DNA of 26,448 bases from Alphaproteobacteria bacterium (lineage in GTDB: Bacteria > Pseudomonadota > Alphaproteobacteria > SMXP01), in NCBI GenBank assembly GCA_004356335.1, contig SMXP01000166.1, positions 1 through 26,448 on the forward strand. Direction: 5' to 3'. Numbering within the stretch: the first letter of the stretch is position 1; each line of letters begins with the position of its first letter. The translations under genes were made by a program, and so were the position numbers. Below the pieces are notes generated by a model. That model had not been told where the DNA came from, ran no database searches, and was given only the letters and a program-made list of their open reading frames with translations. Below are positions 1-7,452 of the stretch, piece after piece.

Positions 1-833
1 AACTCGAAATCGGCGTAGCCCAGTAATCGGTTATTGTTTCCCAATATGCGGACTTTTCCTTGTGCGATATCCGGAGATGTCGGCCGCACCACACGAGCCG
101 TTAAACCGGTGGCGGTGTTTTCCGGCGGGGTAAGGGCCCAGGCCTGTCGTTCCGGTGGGTCGGACAAGATAAAGAGTTCACCCAACGCGGCTAAGCGATC
201 GCCAAACTCGCTGGCGGCTCCGTAGTCAATGCCATCCGACAGCCAAATAATTCGAGCCGAAAACCCTTGTTCTTGCAGTCCCTCTTCAAGGGCAGCGATC
301 TGACCCAAGGCGGCCCGGCGATCGGCGATGAAGGGTTTGGGTTGCAACACCTTTACGGCACCGCGGGCATCGGAGGGCGACAGGAGGGTGAAGGCCGGAT
401 CTTGATTCTGACTGTCCACACTTGGCGCCGTTGTCAAGATGGCGATGGGTTTGTTTTCACGTTCCGCCTGGTCGAGCAGATTGTTCATGGCGATCCGCCG
501 CCGCGGCCAGTTTGGTGCCGCCGCCCAATTGTCGTCTATGACCAGAACGACCACGTCGCTTTCTTCAAGTTCCGTCGTTGGATTAAGAATTGGATCGGCA
601 AGAGCGAGGATTATCAGGGCCGAAATCAGCAGGCGAAGCAGCAGCAGCCACCAAGGCGTGTGCGCCGGCGTTTCTTCGTGCTTTTGCAGATCGAGCAAAA
701 AACGAATGGCGGGAAAGCGAATTCGCTGAGGCGCCGGCGGCATGACCCGCAACAGCCACCAAATCACCGGCAATCCGACCAGAGCTGCCAAGATCCAGGG
801 TGAGGCGAAAGCAAGGGGTCCCAAGGTAAACAT
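1..833 (-). CDS. BatA-like / DUF4159-type membrane protein, N-terminal part (runs off the window)
   Basis: The frame opens at ATG 833-831 and stays open to base 1, so 277 residues are visible and the C-terminus lies outside. Residues about 1-85 look like the BatA N-terminal domain: a membrane segment near residues 10-28, an RIRFPAIRFL stretch, and a second membrane segment near 62-80 ending in LALADPILNP. A von Willebrand-like region follows (VVVLVIDDN near residue 95), but the metal-binding DxSxS pattern is not intact. In alphaproteobacteria such proteins, often ending in a DUF4159 domain, follow moxR and DUF58 genes, as here. The 133-base gap to the DUF58 gene is filled by a repeat element, so co-transcription would have to pass through it. 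The DUF4159 end is inferred from context, not seen. Confidence 0.8.
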   Translation of the reverse strand, partial: MFTLGPLAFASPWILAALVGLPVIWWLLRVMPPAPQRIRFPAIRFLLDLQKHEETPAHTPWWLLLLRLLISALIILALADPILNPTTELEESDVVVLVIDDNWAAAPNWPRRRIAMNNLLDQAERENKPIAILTTAPSVDSQNQDPAFTLLSPSDARGAVKVLQPKPFIADRRAALGQIAALEEGLQEQGFSARIIWLSDGIDYGAASEFGDRLAALGELFILSDPPERQAWALTPPENTATGLTARVVRPTSPDIAQGKVRILGNNNRLLGYADFE

Positions 834-843
834 ATAATGAGTC

Positions 844-884
844 TAGAGCACGTTCACAAAAGATGGAATCACTAACGTGCTCTA
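844..884. repeat. Palindromic module A1 of a composite intergenic repeat
   Basis: A perfect 11-base inverted repeat, TAGAGCACGTT (844-854) and AACGTGCTCTA (874-884), surrounds a 19-base loop. It shares the TAGAGC / GCTCTA tips with the other repeat copies but differs inside. Only 15 bases separate it from module A2, and together they look like one composite element filling the gap between two minus-strand genes. Confidence 0.75.
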
Positions 885-899
885 AGTCTTTGTTTGGTC

Positions 900-970
900 G
901 CGCATTCGGACGGAAAACCGGCACCCACCCCGGCCTTCGCCGGGGCATGCTTTTCCTGAATGCGCTCTAG
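900..970. repeat. Palindromic module A2 of the composite repeat (GC hairpin inside)
   Basis: The outer arms are GCGCATTC (900-907) and GAATGCGC (958-965), the latter continuing to TCTAG at 970. Inside is a 7-base perfect hairpin, CCCCGGC (928-934) with GCCGGGG (939-945) and loop CTTC. Bases 931-970 match 25191-25230 at 39 of 40 positions. The right edge supplies the TAG stop codon of the DUF58 gene (967-969 read on the minus strand). Confidence 0.85.
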
Positions 971-1893
971 TTTCTCAAGTAGGTGCCTGCCAAGTGGGCA
1001 ATGGTATCTCCCGCGAGCCCCGCATACAAAGCCAACAGCGCCATTTCCGGGGGGCGATCGGTGCGGTGAATGGATGACGTCCAGCCGTATCGCTGGGCAA
1101 TGCGCTCGAGCGCGTCACGGTGCAATGCCAGACGGCGTCGATAATCGTCACGCCACATCTCGGCCCGCCCGACCGTGATAGTCGATCGCTCTTCGACACC
1201 TTCAAATCTGACGCGACCTTCGAAGGGCAAATCTTCCTCCGCGGGATCGAACACTTGCAGAAGGTGTCCTTTAACGCCGCGGGCGGCATAAAAATGCACC
1301 GCCTTTTCGATCTCTTTTGACGGCGATAACAGATCGCTCAGCCAAACAATTTGGGCAAAACGAGGTAACGGTTCGAGTGGCGGCAAACTATCACCCGGTT
1401 TGCCACCGGTACTTAAGGCCATGGCAATGCGGCGCAACGTGGCCCGGCCGGTCGATGGCGGATGGGGTTGGCCGATCAGTGCGATACGCTCGCCGCCGCG
1501 CACCAGCAAGGAACACAATGCGAGAGCGAGAATGGTCGCCCTGTCTTGTTTGGTGCAGGGCGCGAAATCCGAGGCGTAGTTCATGGAGGGAGAAAAATCG
1601 CGCCAGATCCAGACGCTTTGGGCCGCTTCCCATTCGTTTTTCCGCACATAAAGGTGATCGGTCTTGGCCGATTGACGCCAGTCAATGGCGCTAAGCGGGT
1701 CTTCCGGCCGGTGATGACGATATTCCCAGAATGTTTCACCGACACCGATACGCCGGCGACCATGAACACCTTGGGCTACCGTATTGGCGACGCGCTCGGA
1801 TTCAACCAAAAGAGGCGGCAACGCTGCCGCCAGAGACTCGGCCTGTTCCCTATAATCGTTCCATTCGCTGTGCTTGCTGCGATCTTCCGCCAT
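967..1893 (-). CDS. DUF58 domain-containing protein
   Basis: A 308-residue protein with the DUF58 core: GRRRIGVGETFWEYR, then SAIDWRQSAKTDHLYVR and WIWRDFSPSMNYAS. The DFSPS sequence is a von Willebrand-like metal-site remnant. DUF58 proteins typically pair with MoxR ATPases in modules tied to protein maturation or envelope stress; the exact role here is unknown. I chose ATG 1893-1891, which overlaps the moxR stop as TGATG and has AGG just upstream. A GTG at 1911 would add six residues and is the alternative. The stop codon lies in the edge of repeat A2, so the C-terminus may have been set by the repeat's arrival. Confidence 0.9.
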   Translation of the reverse strand: MAEDRSKHSEWNDYREQAESLAAALPPLLVESERVANTVAQGVHGRRRIGVGETFWEYRHHRPEDPLSAIDWRQSAKTDHLYVRKNEWEAAQSVWIWRDFSPSMNYASDFAPCTKQDRATILALALCSLLVRGGERIALIGQPHPPSTGRATLRRIAMALSTGGKPGDSLPPLEPLPRFAQIVWLSDLLSPSKEIEKAVHFYAARGVKGHLLQVFDPAEEDLPFEGRVRFEGVEERSTITVGRAEMWRDDYRRRLALHRDALERIAQRYGWTSSIHRTDRPPEMALLALYAGLAGDTIAHLAGTYLRN

Positions 1894-2897
1894 CAGCCTA
1901 GCTTTTGACACTGCCGGTCGATGACACCAGACAGACTGATTCCTTCCGATCGAGCCGTGAAGCTGAGCGCCATGCGATGTCTTAGAATGGGTTTGGCCAA
2001 GGCAATCACGTCATCGATGGACGGGGAATAGCGTCCCTGCAACAATGTGCGGGCCCGAACACACAGCATAAACGCTTGGCTGGCGCGTGGGCTCGGCCCC
2101 CAGGCTATGTTGCGTTTAACGTCTTCTTGGGCGTCGTCTTCGGGTCGCGTACTCCGCACTAAATTCAAAATCGCGCCGACAACTTTTTCACCGACAGGCA
2201 TGCGGCGGATCAGCCGTTGCATCGCCCTGAGTTGCTCGGGATCGAGAATGATTTTGGCGACTTCTTCTTCACTGCCTGTGGTGGCCAGCAGCATGCGGCG
2301 TTCCGATACGGCATCGGGATAACCCACATCGATTTGCATCAAAAATCGATCAAGCTGGGCTTCAGGCAATGGATAGGTGCCTTCTTGTTCCAGTGGGTTT
2401 TGCGTCGCCAGCACATGAAACGGCACCGGCAATTCGTAGCGTTGCCCGGCTACGGTGACATGCTTTTCCTGCATCGCCTGAAGCAAAGCGGATTGGGTGC
2501 GCGGGCTGGCGCGGTTGATTTCGTCAGCCATCAAAAGCTGGCAAAAAACCGGCCCCTTGATGAAACGAAAAGAACGTCTTCCGCCGGTCGCTTCTTCGAG
2601 AACTTCCGAGCCGACAATGTCGGCCGGCATGAGGTCCGGCGTAAACTGAATGCGCTTGGAATCCAGGCCGAGGACCCGGGCTAGGGTTTCTACCAGCCGG
2701 GTCTTGGCCAGACCGGGGAGACCGATAAGCAGCCCATGGCCACCGGATAGGATGGTCATGAGGGTTTGATCGACCACTTCTTCCTGGCCGAAAATAACGG
2801 TGCCGATAGCCTCGCGGACGGCTGCCATTTGATCGCCGGCCGCTTCGAGGTCCTGGACGATCGCGCCGTCCGTTTCACTAACATTTTGCATTGCCAT
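1893..2897 (-). CDS. MoxR family AAA+ ATPase
   Basis: A 334-residue AAA+ ATPase of the MoxR (AAA_3) type. Visible motifs are Walker A GLPGLAKT (59-66), Walker B LLMADE (121-126), sensor-1 ATQN (164-167) and LDRFLM (182-187). MoxR ATPases act as chaperones that work with von Willebrand-domain partners, and the DUF58 and BatA-like genes follow on the same strand with a TGATG overlap. No strong ribosome site precedes ATG 2897; a second ATG two codons later is an alternative. The gene is divergent from the DUF1285 gene, so a promoter probably lies in the 88 bases between them. The specific client is not known. Confidence 0.93.
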   Translation of the reverse strand: MAMQNVSETDGAIVQDLEAAGDQMAAVREAIGTVIFGQEEVVDQTLMTILSGGHGLLIGLPGLAKTRLVETLARVLGLDSKRIQFTPDLMPADIVGSEVLEEATGGRRSFRFIKGPVFCQLLMADEINRASPRTQSALLQAMQEKHVTVAGQRYELPVPFHVLATQNPLEQEGTYPLPEAQLDRFLMQIDVGYPDAVSERRMLLATTGSEEEVAKIILDPEQLRAMQRLIRRMPVGEKVVGAILNLVRSTRPEDDAQEDVKRNIAWGPSPRASQAFMLCVRARTLLQGRYSPSIDDVIALAKPILRHRMALSFTARSEGISLSGVIDRQCQKLG

Positions 2898-2985
2898 AAG
2901 TATAATGTACCCAAAGCCCTTTTCGGAAAGACCTTATATAAAAGTTAATTATGTTCACATCTTGGTGTTGCCGTAGGGTGAGCTC
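2898..2985. promoter_or_regulatory. Divergent intergenic region, probable promoters for moxR and DUF1285 groups
   Basis: These 88 bases separate two divergent gene groups and are more AT-rich than their surroundings. They contain TATAAT at 2901-2906 on the plus strand and a TATATAAAA stretch near 2936-2944. I could not pair either with a convincing -35 box, so the region is called from position and composition only. Confidence 0.35.
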
Positions 2986-3633
2986 ATGACCTCGTTTAAG
3001 ACAAAACAACCAGGCAGTGATTCGCCGGATCCCGATCCGGCCCAATTGCTCAAAGGCATCAACCAGATCCATGGCCAAGCGGATACCGGCTTGGCCCCAA
3101 CGAAACGGTCGTTACCCCCGGTACACCTATGGAACCCCGCTTTTTGCGGCGATCTTCCCATGGTCATCAAGCGCGATGGCACGTGGCTCTACCAAGGCTC
3201 GCCGATTGGCCGCAAACGCATGGTCCAGTTGTTTTCCAGCATTTTGCGGCGCGATGAGGACGGGCGATATTATTTGGTCACACCGGTGGAAAAATGCGGC
3301 ATCGTTGTGGAGGATGCGCCCTTCGTTGCGGTGGAGGTCAAGGTTGAGGGCAAGGATCGCGATCAGATCTTGTCCTTCCGCACCCATGTGGATGATTGGG
3401 CCACCGCGGATGAAAGCCATCCGATTCGAATGGACATTGATCCTGAAAATGATCGACCGGCACCCTATATTCACATTCGGGGACGCCTGGAAGCCCTGAT
3501 CAATCGTGCGGTTTATTACGAATTGGTCGAACTTGGAACGGTCGAAAAACGGCAGGGTGAGCCCATGTTCGGGGTATGGAGCAGCGGACAATTCTTTGCC
3601 TTTGCGCCAGCCGACCAAGTGTTATCAAGCTGA
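2986..3633 (+). CDS. DUF1285 domain-containing protein
   Basis: A 215-residue protein matching the DUF1285 family, recognisable by FCGDLPMVIKRDGTWLYQG near residues 53-71, GSPIGRKRMVQLFSSIL, and LVTPVEKCGIVVEDAPFVA. The family has no firmly established biochemical role and the protein looks soluble. ATG 2986 follows GGGTGAG and is the first start after the divergent region. In alphaproteobacteria this gene commonly opens a cluster with a CoA pyrophosphatase and CCA transferase, as here. The next gene begins 29 bases after its stop. Confidence 0.9.
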   Translation: MTSFKTKQPGSDSPDPDPAQLLKGINQIHGQADTGLAPTKRSLPPVHLWNPAFCGDLPMVIKRDGTWLYQGSPIGRKRMVQLFSSILRRDEDGRYYLVTPVEKCGIVVEDAPFVAVEVKVEGKDRDQILSFRTHVDDWATADESHPIRMDIDPENDRPAPYIHIRGRLEALINRAVYYELVELGTVEKRQGEPMFGVWSSGQFFAFAPADQVLSS

Positions 3634-3662
3634 CGAACCCATCGTGCGGCCGGCATGATTTT

Positions 3663-4280
3663 ATGGAAGATTTTCGCCAAAGACTAACACAGCATTTGCA
3701 TAAGACGCTGCCCAGCGGGGCTGCGCGGTGTGGTGATTTTGATTTGAATCCGGATTTACGCAGCCAATCAAGCCATGGGGGCCCGCTCGTCAGTGCGGCC
3801 GTTCTGGTGCCGTTGGTGGAACGTGCCGACGAGATATATATGCTGTTGACGCGGCGATCCGATGATTTGCCGTCACATGCCGGTCAGGTAAGTTTTCCCG
3901 GCGGTAAGGCCCATGAGGACGATATGGACGCCACGGCTACAGCCTTGCGCGAAACCCATGAAGAGGTTGGCATTCAGCCCTCGCTTGTTTCGGTTATCGG
4001 CTTTTTGGATCGTTACGAAACGCGTACGGGTTTTTCCATCTTACCCGTTGTCGGCATGATTGATCCGAGCTTCAGTCTCAAGATCGACGGTCGCGAAGTG
4101 GCCGAGGTTTTTGAGGTTCCGGTATCTTTTTTGATGAATCCCGCCAATCATCAACGCCATTCGATCGAATATGAAGGGACTCGGCGATTTTATTATGCAA
4201 TATCCTATAAAGACTATTATATATGGGGGGCGACGGCAGGTATGTTGAAATCTATGTATGACACGCTTTACGAATTATGA
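3663..4280 (+). CDS. NUDIX hydrolase, CoA pyrophosphatase-like
   Basis: A 205-residue NUDIX protein. Residues 61-81 show the CoA-pyrophosphatase signature: LLTRRSDDLPSHAGQVSFPG runs into the NUDIX box, which ends in RETHEEVG (96-103). An Asp holds the first acidic position of the box, as in other members of this subgroup. The family cleaves CoA and its derivatives to phosphopantetheine and 3',5'-ADP. A longer frame begins at 3576, but that start would overlap the DUF1285 gene by 58 bases and its extra 29 residues do not look like the family, so I use ATG 3663. The ribosome site is weak. The stop overlaps the next start as ATGA. Confidence 0.9.
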   Translation: MEDFRQRLTQHLHKTLPSGAARCGDFDLNPDLRSQSSHGGPLVSAAVLVPLVERADEIYMLLTRRSDDLPSHAGQVSFPGGKAHEDDMDATATALRETHEEVGIQPSLVSVIGFLDRYETRTGFSILPVVGMIDPSFSLKIDGREVAEVFEVPVSFLMNPANHQRHSIEYEGTRRFYYAISYKDYYIWGATAGMLKSMYDTLYEL

Positions 4281-4576
4281 TCCGTGTAGTGATTTTTAAT
4301 CTGTTTCTCGTTTCCTTGCCCTTTGTTCTTTACTGGGGTTACATCTCATTGGTCGCTCGCAAAAAGGCGGAAAAGGGCAATAATTGGAATGAAGCGCCTT
4401 TAGCCTTGCTGTTGGTCGCCGGCGTGGTGCTTGCGCTTTCGAGCCTGGTTTATCTTGCCTTGACCAACGGGTTCGATCCGGACAGCATCTATCGCCCGGC
4501 CGAATATAAGGACGGAGAGCTGATACCGGCCCGCACGATTCCGCCTTCACCCCCGGCCGAAGCTCCTGACGGCTGA
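4277..4576 (+). CDS. DUF6111 family small membrane protein
   Basis: A 99-residue protein with two hydrophobic segments (about 2-26 and 41-62), a short basic loop ARKKAEKG between them, and a proline-rich tail (PPSPPAEAPDG). This matches small DUF6111 membrane proteins found between CoA pyrophosphatase and CCA transferase genes in alphaproteobacteria. Its function is unknown. Its ATG overlaps the NUDIX stop (ATGA at 4277-4280), which suggests coupled translation, and the CCA gene begins two bases after its stop. Confidence 0.85.
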   Translation: MIRVVIFNLFLVSLPFVLYWGYISLVARKKAEKGNNWNEAPLALLLVAGVVLALSSLVYLALTNGFDPDSIYRPAEYKDGELIPARTIPPSPPAEAPDG

Positions 4577-4578
4577 GC

Positions 4579-5826
4579 ATGGCGCAACCGCTCCGACTAG
4601 ACACGCGTGATTGGATGGACGATCCCGCAACGCAGGCGATCGTGCGGGCGCTCGATACCGGGCCCGGAACGGTGCGTTTTGTCGGCGGGTGTGTGCGCAA
4701 CGCTTTGCTGGGCGAGCCCATAGAGGATCTCGACTTGGCCACCGTCCATGAGCCGCAACGGGTCACGGCATTGATAGAGGCAGCGGGCCTCAAAGCTATT
4801 CCCACCGGCATCGATCATGGCACCATAACCGCCATCGCAAACGGCCAGCCGTTTGAAATCACCACATTGCGTGCCGATGTGGAAACTCATGGCCGCCATG
4901 CCACAGTTGAATTCACCCAAGATTGGATACAAGACGCGCACCGCCGCGATTTTACCATGAACGCGATTTATGCCGATCCGGACGGCACTCTGTTCGATCC
5001 GGTCAATGGGGTCGACGACGCCCGAGCGCGGCAGATTCGCTTCATCGGCGATCCCGATCAGCGCATTCAGGAAGATTATCTTCGTATCCTGAGGTTTTTT
5101 CGATTTAATGCCCGCTATGGCGGCGGTCATGTGGACCAAGACGGCCTCGATGCTTGCGCGCGCCATAAAAGCGGATTGAAGCAATTGTCCGGGGAACGCA
5201 TTCAAGGGGAATTATTGAAACTTTTGAACACGTCTGCCGCTGCTGACATTCTCTGTCTGATGGAAAATGCGGGCGTGCTCGCCGAGGTCTTGCCCGAGGC
5301 GGCGCATTTTGATCGGTTGCGGCGTCTTATTGCGATCGAAAATAGCGGCGTTATTGACGCCGATCCGGTTCGGCGATTGGCGGTATTGGTGCGGTCGGAG
5401 GCATCGGCCATTGAAGACATGGCCGCGCGATTGCGCCTGTCCAACCATATGCGTGACCGATTGGTCGCCGTCGCGCAAAATCAAACGCCAATAAATGCGG
5501 ATATGGACGAGCGGCAATGGCAGCTGGCTGTCTATCGACTGGGGTTTGGATTATTCGAAGATTGCGCGCTTGCGTGCCAGAGTTCTAAGGACGCCACTCA
5601 GGACGCCACTGGGGACGCCGCCTGGCGTCGATTGCTGGAAAAAGCGCGGCAATGGTCGCCACCGCGATTTCCGTTGTCGGGTCAAGACGTCATGGCCGCC
5701 GGTGTGCCCCAAGGACCGGATGTCGGGCGCCTATTGGACGGGATCGAACAATGGTGGGCCGAGGGCGGTTTTGCCGCCGACCGCAAAGTCTTATTGGATC
5801 GCGTCAAAGCGGAAATCGGCCACTAG
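4579..5826 (+). CDS. cca: CCA tRNA nucleotidyltransferase
   Basis: A 415-residue class II nucleotidyltransferase of the PcnB/CCA family, which adds or repairs the 3' CCA of tRNAs. Visible motifs are FVGGCVRN (34-41), catalytic carboxylates in IEDLDLAT (D50, D52), RRDFTMNA (122-129) and LRFFRFNARY (171-180). Nothing argues for poly(A) polymerase activity, but sequence alone does not fully exclude it. It begins two bases after the DUF6111 stop. Near residues 338-347 there is a short repeated DAT/DAA stretch encoded by a 12-base tandem repeat. The TAG stop (5824-5826) is the first three bases of a palindromic repeat, leaving the C-terminus flush with the element. Confidence 0.93.
   Translation: MAQPLRLDTRDWMDDPATQAIVRALDTGPGTVRFVGGCVRNALLGEPIEDLDLATVHEPQRVTALIEAAGLKAIPTGIDHGTITAIANGQPFEITTLRADVETHGRHATVEFTQDWIQDAHRRDFTMNAIYADPDGTLFDPVNGVDDARARQIRFIGDPDQRIQEDYLRILRFFRFNARYGGGHVDQDGLDACARHKSGLKQLSGERIQGELLKLLNTSAAADILCLMENAGVLAEVLPEAAHFDRLRRLIAIENSGVIDADPVRRLAVLVRSEASAIEDMAARLRLSNHMRDRLVAVAQNQTPINADMDERQWQLAVYRLGFGLFEDCALACQSSKDATQDATGDAAWRRLLEKARQWSPPRFPLSGQDVMAAGVPQGPDVGRLLDGIEQWWAEGGFAADRKVLLDRVKAEIGH
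5589..5624 (+). repeat. Three-copy 12-base tandem repeat inside cca
   Basis: The unit GGACGCCACT plus two bases occurs twice (5589-5600, 5601-5612), followed by a diverged third unit (5613-5624). It encodes DATQDATGDAA in the C-terminal half of the protein. Units are in frame, so length changes here would add or remove four residues. Confidence 0.7.
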
Positions 5827-5873
5827 AGCGCATTCACAAAAAGTGTACGCGGTTTTTGGGTTCGAATGCGCTC
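5824..5873. repeat. Intergenic palindromic repeat, copy B
   Basis: Arms GAGCGCATTC (5826-5835) and GAATGCGCTC (5864-5873) form a 10-base inverted repeat around 28 bases. Bases 5824-5871 are identical over 48 bases to 13851-13898. It fills the gap between two convergent genes and could fold into a hairpin, so it may help end transcription on either strand; that role is inferred. Confidence 0.9.
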
Positions 5874-5882
5874 CAGAAGTGA

Positions 5883-7424
5883 TTATGGCGGCCCGCCCGA
5901 AATCAGCAGACGCACACCCGAAGCCAGCTTTTCGAGGGATGGCTGGTGGGTATACATCATGTGGCCGGCTTCGTAATAAGCGAATGTGACGCGCTTTGGG
6001 TCGATGCCGTTATTGGCCAAGGTGTTTTCCGTGCCGAAGAAGGGTGTCGCCAAATCGTAATATCCATTAGCGACGAAAACCTTGAGATCGTTGTTTTGGC
6101 GCATCCCTTGTCCAAGCCACGGCGCCACATTGACATAACCAGGCCAACCACCGCGACGACCGGTCGACCAATTCCAGGCCCGACTCACTTCAAACGGTAA
6201 GATCTTGTATTCCCGTTTGATGGTGACGCCTAATTCCCGGGTCAGATAGTCGTTGATGCTGGTAACGTAAGCTGCATCGATCCCGTAGGCCGCCGGGTCG
6301 TCATCGGAGACTTCACCGGCGTCATCATAATCGTCGCCGGTATAACGGCTATCGAACCGGCCGACCGTCTTGCCCTCGGCACGCAGCAATTCTTTTTGAA
6401 AACGAGGGGCCGAAACGCGCAGATTGGCCCGTTCGAGATAGGTTTCCGAAAGGCCCGTATAGGACGCCAATTTAGTAACAATCGTTTGCCTTTCGGTGTC
6501 GGTTAGCCGGCTGCCCTTGAGTAGGGCCGGTGCGTATTCATTGATCGCGAAAGCGCGCACTTCGTCGAGCAGCGTCTCGATATTTTGCGGTCTATTTTCC
6601 AGTTTCTTGTGATACCAAGCGGTTGCGGCAAAACTTGGCAAATAGGCGACATAGGAATAGTCATTACCCGGACGAAATGTCGTGCCTTGAAAATCTAGAA
6701 TAGCGGAAATCAGCACCACGCCGTTGATCGCAATGCCATTATATCTGGCCTGCAATTCCTTGACTAAAGCGGCCACACGCGTGGTTCCGTAGCTCTCTCC
6801 GATCAAATAGCGGGGTGAATTCCATCTCTTATTTTCGGTGATATAGAGACGTATGAAATCCGCCAGCGCGCGCGCATCTTCGCGGACACCCCAAAAATCG
6901 TTGCCGCGCCCCTTGCCAATCGCACGGCTGTAGCCCGTGCCGACCGGATCGACAAAAACCAGATCGGTCACGTCCAAAATACTCAGGGGATTGAGGGCGA
7001 TGTTATAAGGCGGCGCCCCGACGGGCGCGCCATCGCTGGGCACGACAATGCGCTTGGGGCCGAATATCCCCATATGCAGCCAAAGTGAGGCGGAGCCGGG
7101 TCCGCCGTTGAATATAAAGGTGAGCGGACGTTCTTTTGGATCCTGCAAGCCGTCTTTGACATAGGAAATGGAAAAGATGCTGGCGATCGGCTCATCCCGA
7201 TTATTGTGCAAAAATGTATCGCCGGCTATTGCCGTATACCGAATGAGCTCATCATTGAAGCGGCCGGTGGTGGTGGTGATGAATTGTTGTGGTTCGCCGA
7301 CGGGAATTTCTTCTCGCTGCTCGCCCCGTCGCCGCGATTGATCCTCTTGCTCGTCATCTTCTTGCGCAACGGCCGGGCCCGTGGCGATCCCGAGTGCAAG
7401 CATGAATCCTAACAGTAACTTCAA
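5883..7424 (-). CDS. Secreted S10 family serine carboxypeptidase-like protein
   Basis: A 513-residue exported peptidase. Residues 1-20 form a signal peptide (MKLLLGFMLALGIATGPAVA, cleavage before QE), followed by a charged linker rich in E, D and R (21-40). The S10 fold is marked by FNGGPGSAS (105-113), catalytic GESYG with S211, D457 in ANGYYDLATP and H488 in EAGHMMY. The start is TTG 7424-7422, because AAGGAGA lies six bases upstream and the signal peptide begins there. A longer frame from 7607 would overlap the previous gene and is rejected; ATG 7403 is an alternative. It follows the oxidoreductase beta subunit by 28 bases and may share its transcript. Substrate is unknown. Confidence 0.9.
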   Translation of the reverse strand: MKLLLGFMLALGIATGPAVAQEDDEQEDQSRRRGEQREEIPVGEPQQFITTTTGRFNDELIRYTAIAGDTFLHNNRDEPIASIFSISYVKDGLQDPKERPLTFIFNGGPGSASLWLHMGIFGPKRIVVPSDGAPVGAPPYNIALNPLSILDVTDLVFVDPVGTGYSRAIGKGRGNDFWGVREDARALADFIRLYITENKRWNSPRYLIGESYGTTRVAALVKELQARYNGIAINGVVLISAILDFQGTTFRPGNDYSYVAYLPSFAATAWYHKKLENRPQNIETLLDEVRAFAINEYAPALLKGSRLTDTERQTIVTKLASYTGLSETYLERANLRVSAPRFQKELLRAEGKTVGRFDSRYTGDDYDDAGEVSDDDPAAYGIDAAYVTSINDYLTRELGVTIKREYKILPFEVSRAWNWSTGRRGGWPGYVNVAPWLGQGMRQNNDLKVFVANGYYDLATPFFGTENTLANNGIDPKRVTFAYYEAGHMMYTHQPSLEKLASGVRLLISGGPP

Positions 7425-7430
7425 GTCAGC

Positions 7431-7437
7431 TCTCCTT
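7431..7437 (-). promoter_or_regulatory. Ribosome binding site setting a TTG start
   Basis: AAGGAGA on the minus strand sits six bases before TTG 7424-7422 of the S10 peptidase gene. It is the strongest site in the gap and supports TTG over the ATG seven codons later. Confidence 0.75.
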
Positions 7438-7452
7438 CGCGTGGGCAGCGCC

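Noticed and set aside
267..803. 178-codon plus-strand frame near the window start
   Set aside because: It lies opposite the BatA-like gene, which has membrane segments and a recognisable N-terminal domain; the plus-strand translation is low-complexity.
2217..2684. 155-codon plus-strand frame opposite moxR
   Set aside because: It is a shadow of the conserved MoxR coding sequence and does not look like a protein family.
3576..3662. Upstream extension of the NUDIX gene
   Set aside because: It would overlap DUF1285 by 58 bases and its residues do not fit the family N-terminus.
5853..5873. tRNA-like T-loop sequence GGGTTCGAAT in the repeat (also at 13880-13895)
   Set aside because: It resembles a T arm, but no acceptor, D or anticodon arms can be built around it and it recurs only as part of the palindrome.
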